Positions 34,165 through 38,593 of a stretch of 38,593 nucleotides of DNA are shown here, piece by piece; within the stretch, counting starts at the first letter, position 1, and each line of letters opens with the position of its first letter. Location: contig JAWZXG010000067.1 of assembly GCA_037178625.1 (NCBI GenBank), forward strand, positions 1-38,593, written 5' to 3'. This stretch comes from Skeletonema tropicum. Lineage: Eukaryota > Bacillariophyta > Thalassiosirophyceae > Thalassiosirales > Thalassiosiraceae. The position numbers and the translations under genes are program-made. The notes under the pieces are model-generated. The model saw nothing but the letters and a program-made list of their open reading frames with translations. It ran no database searches and was not told the origin of the DNA.

Positions 34165-34591
34165 CCCAGGTTGATATCTCATGCACGCTCATGATGATTT
34201 AATAGGTTGAAGATCCAAGCGACGCATTCTTTCGCAGTCCATGGCAGGTAGTCGCTCGATTTATTGGCCTGTAGAAGTAATTGGGCGTCATAATAGTACT
34301 GGAAATCACGTGTGGTGTGGGTGGCACGTCGGCAGGGTGTGACATGCCGCCGAGACCTAGCGACAAAAGGAGCTTGTATGGCAGGATGGCAGGAGATAAT
34401 ATATCTACAATGGTTGATGGACACTATATCTTTGATTTGCCTCTCTACAGTAATCTAGCATTCAGCTTAACGGTTGAAAGGGCGAAATATTTGGAGACGG
34501 AGCGTGTAGATGCTAATTCGGTTGCACAGTCCATCGTCAAAAGTGTCGAAAACTACGACTCCGCCAATAGGTAGGCTTGCTGAATTCAACT

Positions 34592-35356
34592 TGAACCGAG
34601 TTGCTGTTGCAAGAGGTGGGGAGCACAATCAGGCCCGTTATGATGAGGGAACTTGGGATTCATACTTCCAAGCCCCCGATTTCGACTGGAATATCATCAA
34701 GCAGACTGAGCGTCAGTGTATGCTCGTGTTCTGTGACCTATTCTCTACCGGCTATGCCCATTCTGCTCACTTGCCGTCTTCTATCTATTTGGTGGTCTCC
34801 GCCGTGACAATGTTAGTGCTCTCAAAGCGCCCTACATCTTCCCCCACTTGAGAAATATGAAAAATGAAAGTGTTGCAACTAGAATGACAAAAATTCTCCG
34901 CAATAATATTGAGCACGAGCTCCGTCGGAAAACGTTGTTCACGTCACGATCGATGAGAAAGGGCAGCATGACCGAGTTCCGGTTACACCGCCCGAGATCT
35001 ATCTTACGAGGAGGAACTTGCTCGCAGTGGGCATACAATTCTACCCGCCAACACCTTTGGAGAAGACAATGCTTCTATGGGCATCAGAAGAGCATCCCAC
35101 CAAGAAGCAGAAGGCCACGGCAAGTACCCCTCCAGAATCAGAGACAGCCAATGCAGGTACCACCTAACAATCAGCCTACAATACCGTTGTGGCTAATGCC
35201 ATCAAATCTACAGGGAACAATAAGACTGGTGGTGTTACTGTCCTGACTGAGTTGGAGAGGTTTGTGGAAGTTGGCACCATTAGTAAAAAACAAAAGGATT
35301 TTCTTAGTGCCGGCAGTGTGGGGCTTGTTTCAAAGTCCATCCTCAATGATATATGA
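34592..35356 (+). pseudogene. Module A recombinase-like remnant, copy 7
   Basis: Same broken frames, TCT triplet present, six-A run. It is the last module A before the truncated unit. Confidence 0.43.
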
Positions 35357-35412
35357 AGAATGATTTGATTATTGGACTCCCTGATTATAATTCCCTGGGG
35401 TCTGAAGGGGCT

Positions 35413-37011
35413 AGGTATTGCAGGGGAGTGACTGCTACTGCCATGGTCATCACTGCCGAGCAGTGGAAGGAGTTGTGCAATTTGGAGCCGACCGATCTCG
35501 ATAATGATATCAATCGCAGGTTGTCGACCTTGAAGTGCAAGCACAGCTTCATCAAAGCGACAAAAGAAGCAAGGCAACATCAAGTATTCACAGTCTTGCC
35601 GAGAGAATTCAAAAGTTATGAAGAAACGGAAAGACGATGGTATGAGTGATTTAGAGACTAAGAACAAAATTCTTCGTGAGATTGGAATTCAAAGTGGACA
35701 GCAATCACTCCGTGATGTATTTTCTCGGAGAAGTTCTAGTACGTAGTTAATTGTTACTCCTATGTAATAGTTCAAAGTGGACAGCAATCACTCTGTGATA
35801 TTGCTTGCTGGACCTGGCTGTGGCACGTGTATTATTGCTCTAGTAATAGGATGGATATCTACGAGTACTTGAATTTACTTTACTTTGACTTCTAAGTACT
35901 CCCCCTCCATGCATGCATTCATTTCTATTCATTTCCCACTTGGGAAGTTTGGCAATCTCCGCTGCCGAGGGGCCAGTGGAACGGACAGCCTTGGCTTCAG
36001 TAACGGCATCATTGAAAGACTTTACACTTCTGAAAATGCAGCCAATGATGCATGACGAGTGAATATACGAATCATGATTCAGTCATGACCATGGCGCATA
36101 AACTAACAAAGTCACCAGAACTGCCAAGAGGAATTACTTGCAAACTCAACCAGGATGACCAATCACCTAGGCCTCTCCTTGATGCTGCTGCCCAATTTCG
36201 ATAGCTACATTTCCATCCTCTGCACCCACTACACCACTTCCAACGACACAAACTGAAAGTAACACTGGTTGATCGCATCCACGATAATCCAAGCGCTTGC
36301 AGTCGCCACCTTCCACCTTCCGTATCGAGTCGGATTCTACTGGTAATCCTGCAGAACAACGGTATTGTCATGTCGAGAGAGTCCCAATGCAAGTTGACCA
36401 ATTGTTATTTTGGAAAATATGAATCCCAATTTGTTGCCCACTAGATAACTAGCCATAATGACTTGGCACTTCCTTCTGCGGTAAGAAGATCAAAGATAAA
36501 CTAGTCACAGCATTTATTGAATGTCCCAAAACGCTTCCTTGAGTTCATTGGCGCTTCCACATAATGCAGATCTTTCCATCCTTACTATACAGCCCGTCAC
36601 GTAAATCGATGCTTGGGATGGCAGTTACGTTATGAGTTATGAGGCAAGACGATGATAAAATTGCAGTGTTGATGAGGATGACGGATGTAATGTGTATTTG
36701 CCCCGCCCGCCTGGTTCTGGTTGAATCTCCAGCCCTCCTCCTCCATTGTTGATTCATTCCATCAGCACTCTGTTTTTGAGAGTCATTGCTATCAGCGGCA
36801 GAATGAATGTCCACCGTCCACCCTCAGTTGCCTCTCTTATGAGACAATGATACAACGTTGTGTGATGCTACATCGCTCGGTGCTCGGTGCCTATGGTACC
36901 TGTGCTGCTGTGTTTCCATATTCCCGTTTCTGCCCAAACTTGTCCCGTTTCTGCCCAAACTTGTCCGTTGCCCAAACTTGTCCCTTCTGCCCAAACTTGT
37001 CCCAGGTTGAT
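35413..37011 (+). repeat. Array unit 11, truncated core at the array edge
   Basis: The core matches the other units from 35413 to the second minisatellite copy. The remaining minisatellite copies are degenerate and shortened, and identity ends after CAGGTTGAT at 37011. The following sequence is not found elsewhere in the window. This is the right boundary of the array. Confidence 0.93.
36923..37003 (+). repeat. Degenerate 21-bp minisatellite at the array edge (unit 11)
   Basis: Two perfect copies are followed by two shortened ones (17 and 19 bp, having lost bases from the CCCGTTTCTG part). This is the only degenerate minisatellite in the window and lies 8 bp inside the array boundary. Confidence 0.93.
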
Positions 37012-37442
37012 CGGCCCTCGGGGCCCCCGTTCATGGAGTGCAGAGCAGCGTAATAGGGGGCCGCAGGTGCCCTTCTATTACAGGTGGGAAAATTCATTAT
37101 TTTTCACCCCCATTATTCTACAGAGTTATAGGTAGGAATCAGTACATGTGTTTTTTAGTGAGAAGGTTTACTTTAGGGACACGTAGAGTCCTCGGTAGAG
37201 ACTACCGGCGTAGGATCTGTATGTGTTCCTATGTAGAAAGCAAGAAGTACCTGTTGAAAGCGAGAAATTGACTGTACTAGATGCGCTTTTTGAGCATCTA
37301 TATCGGTCTGTACGAGAAAGAAATACAGGTTTTACACGGGCGTTAGTCGATTTAGTTTTTGTCTTTCTTCGTCGCGAGAAAATGTCTTTTTGTAAAACTG
37401 TGCTTGATATATCGAATCGTGCGCTTGCAGATGTTTTACTGA
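37012..37442. other. Flank between array and helicase gene, no convincing gene
   Basis: It opens with a GC-rich stretch containing a GGCCC-TCG-GGGCC inverted repeat (37013-37025), right at the array boundary. An imperfect hairpin follows (TAATAGGGGGC near 37051 against GCCCTTCTATTA ending about 37081). An 88-codon plus-strand frame (37223-37489) and an overlapping minus-strand frame (37168-37446) are open, but neither has a known family. Confidence 0.5.
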
Positions 37443-37544
37443 TCACCAGATGCAGACGCTTAATTGAGTTGTTGTATTCTTTGTGGTGAGAAAGTGTCTG
37501 TTTTGTAAAACTGTGCAGTGATCAATTTTACTAATCACCAGATG
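37384..37544 (+). repeat. Imperfect local duplication in the right flank
   Basis: TGTAAAACTGTGC occurs at 37391-37403 and 37504-37516. TTTTACTGATCACCAGATG (37434-37452) recurs with one mismatch at 37526-37544. The order is the same in both blocks but the spacing differs. The duplication overlaps the C-terminal codons of the minus-strand helicase frame. Confidence 0.75.
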
Positions 37545-38528
37545 AAGATCCTGCGAAGTAATCACTTGGGATTTCATGATCCTTCTTCGCTTCTTTCCAC
37601 TTCTTGTTCGGGTTATGATGTCAGTAATCCTGGTTGTCAGGTCTGTCCTGTCTTTGATGAAATCGCCCTTGATTGCTGCTGCGTATGATGTTTTTGTGAT
37701 TTCCTCTAACTTTCTCTTGCTATACCTCGTCTTCGACTCTTCTGCCTTCCCCTCCAAGTATTTCACCCAATTTGCTCGCTTCTTGTACGATTCGCAGAAC
37801 TGGCCATTTTGCTTTCTCTTGCAATTTTTTAATCGGTTCGTTGAAATGTTGCTTCCGGTCCAGTATATGGCACTGTCCGACGGGTATGCTTGATCTTTGG
37901 AGCCAAGTGTTTTGCCTCTGCTGGTAGCCACGTACATTGTTCCAAGAAACTTGCTAATCTCCCACAACTCATCTGCTGGATCTATTATCATGCGGTTCCA
38001 GCGGTCTCCTTTGTCGAATCCAGCTTCGAGTCCTTGACAGCGGTGGATGGTGATGGCGTAGGCAATTTGCAATGGCATGAATAATGCGGTGCAGCATCCC
38101 CTGTTGCAAATCTGCTCGTAGGGTGGGATTGGCACGTGCTGTGCGCAATAAGTTGGGGTAGGATGCATTTGTATCAGTATGAAATGAGTTAGTAGTGTTT
38201 TCGCAGAGAGTGGCAATTGTCTTGTGTCTTTCGTGTGTCAACTTTTACTCACCGTTGGGTTGTTCTTGTCCCATGGGTCCTCGCCTGGTGGTGGTTTGTA
38301 TGTAGGGAAATCCACAACAATGTACTTCGGTAGGCTAACCTCACCTTTACCGTTTGGTCCAACGGAGCGATCCTTATCGTAAACGATCTCGACTACTACC
38401 CAATAGCTGAGACGTACATCCTGAGTTGGGATCGATGTTGGCTGACTCCAGCAAACATGTGCACCTACGCACACATCAAAGTGTAGAATAGCCTCCTGCG
38501 TAAAAGTGCAACTGGTTTTTATGCTGTG
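37443..38528 (-). CDS. PIF1-family DNA helicase, C-terminal part, two exons
   Basis: PIF1 helicases are 5'-to-3' ATP-dependent DNA helicases. The joined frame (exon 38253-38528, then 37443-38138) gives about 323 residues. The first exon contains LHFDVCVGAHV, matching the conserved C-V-G-A-x-V segment, then VVVEIVYD and LPKYIVVDFP. Directly after the intron come HVPIPPYEQ and GCCTALFMPLQIAYA. Motif V is TIHRCQG (38031-38051), and motif VI is MYVATSRGKTLG with the arginine finger. A basic tail follows. Walker A and B motifs would lie beyond the window or upstream of 38528, where a TAA (38529-38531) ends the open frame. The stretch between WSQ and VVVEIV is unlike the family and may hold compensating frameshifts, so it may be a pseudogene. 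It could be a host gene or part of a transposon. Confidence 0.8.
38139..38252 (-). other. Spliceosomal intron in the helicase gene (114 bp)
   Basis: On the minus strand the donor is CCAACG followed by GTGAGT, and the acceptor is GCGCACAG before CACGTG. A TACTAAC branch sequence is at 38188-38194, about 50 bases before the acceptor. Removing it joins NNPT to HVPIPP in phase 0, exactly as the PIF1 family requires. Confidence 0.82.
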
Positions 38529-38593
38529 TTATTGCCCGCCATCCTGCTGCTGGGAATCTGACACCTGAGCGCCTAGCTATTGGTACTTTCAGT

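Larger units (their letters stand above)
32588..35412 (+). repeat. Array unit 10, type A (2825 bp)
   Basis: Core 32588-34591 is followed by module A 34592-35412. It has three minisatellite copies and the GGTAGGTACC form. A private T-to-C change at 33197 is the only core substitution I noticed in this unit. Confidence 0.95.
1..37011 (+). repeat. Head-to-tail tandem array of 2.8-5.9 kb units
   Basis: The landmark AGGTATTGCAGGGGAGTG recurs at 23, 2845, 5671, 11606, 14448, 17273, 23212, 26920, 29743, 32588 and 35413, always in the same orientation. Sequence between landmarks is almost identical wherever the same module is present, differing by isolated substitutions and short indels. Units are 2822-2845 bp (module A), 3708 bp (module B) or about 5.94 kb (modules C and B). 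Bases 1-22 are the tail of a preceding module A unit, so the array enters the window already under way. Near-identity over 37 kb implies recent amplification or strong homogenisation. Assembly collapse or expansion cannot be excluded from sequence alone. Confidence 0.97.

Noticed and set aside
1..38593. rRNA, tRNA or telomere repeat content
   Set aside because: I saw no conserved rRNA segment, no tRNA cloverleaf and no TTAGGG-type repeats on either strand.

Overview
The window looks like eukaryotic nuclear DNA, most likely from a unicellular alga or stramenopile (a diatom is my best guess). The reasons are a GT-AG intron with a TACTAAC-type branch sequence, decayed transposon proteins, moderate GC, and no bacterial operons or rRNA/tRNA genes. 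The species is not determined.

Positions 1-37011 are one head-to-tail tandem array of near-identical units, all in the same orientation. A shared core of about 2.0 kb (for example 23-2026) is followed by one of two mutually exclusive cassettes. Module A is about 820 bp and carries frameshifted remnants that resemble a Crypton-type tyrosine recombinase. Module B is 1701 bp and carries two long reading frames in one register, separated by a single TAA; the second has a C-terminal region resembling a DDE-type transposase. Two units also contain module C (about 1.5 kb), inserted together with a duplicated second half of the core. The unit order is A, A, C+B, A, A, C+B, B, A, A, A, truncated. The first six units form two copies of an 11.6-kb higher-order repeat. 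Each core carries a 21-bp minisatellite with three or four copies, and small indels around it allow the units to be told apart.

The array breaks at 37011 inside the eleventh unit, just after a degenerate minisatellite. The right flank (37012-38593) is single-copy in this window. On the minus strand it carries the C-terminal part of a PIF1-family helicase gene with helicase motifs V and VI and one clear 114-bp intron. Between the array and the helicase is about 430 bp with no convincing gene.

The elements do not form a pathway. The picture is a recently amplified, homogenised nest of transposon debris next to a helicase gene. Most short reading frames in the core occur on both strands at once and have no recognisable family, so I list only those with something to say for them. 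The left edge carries single-base anomalies that look like end-of-contig sequence error.
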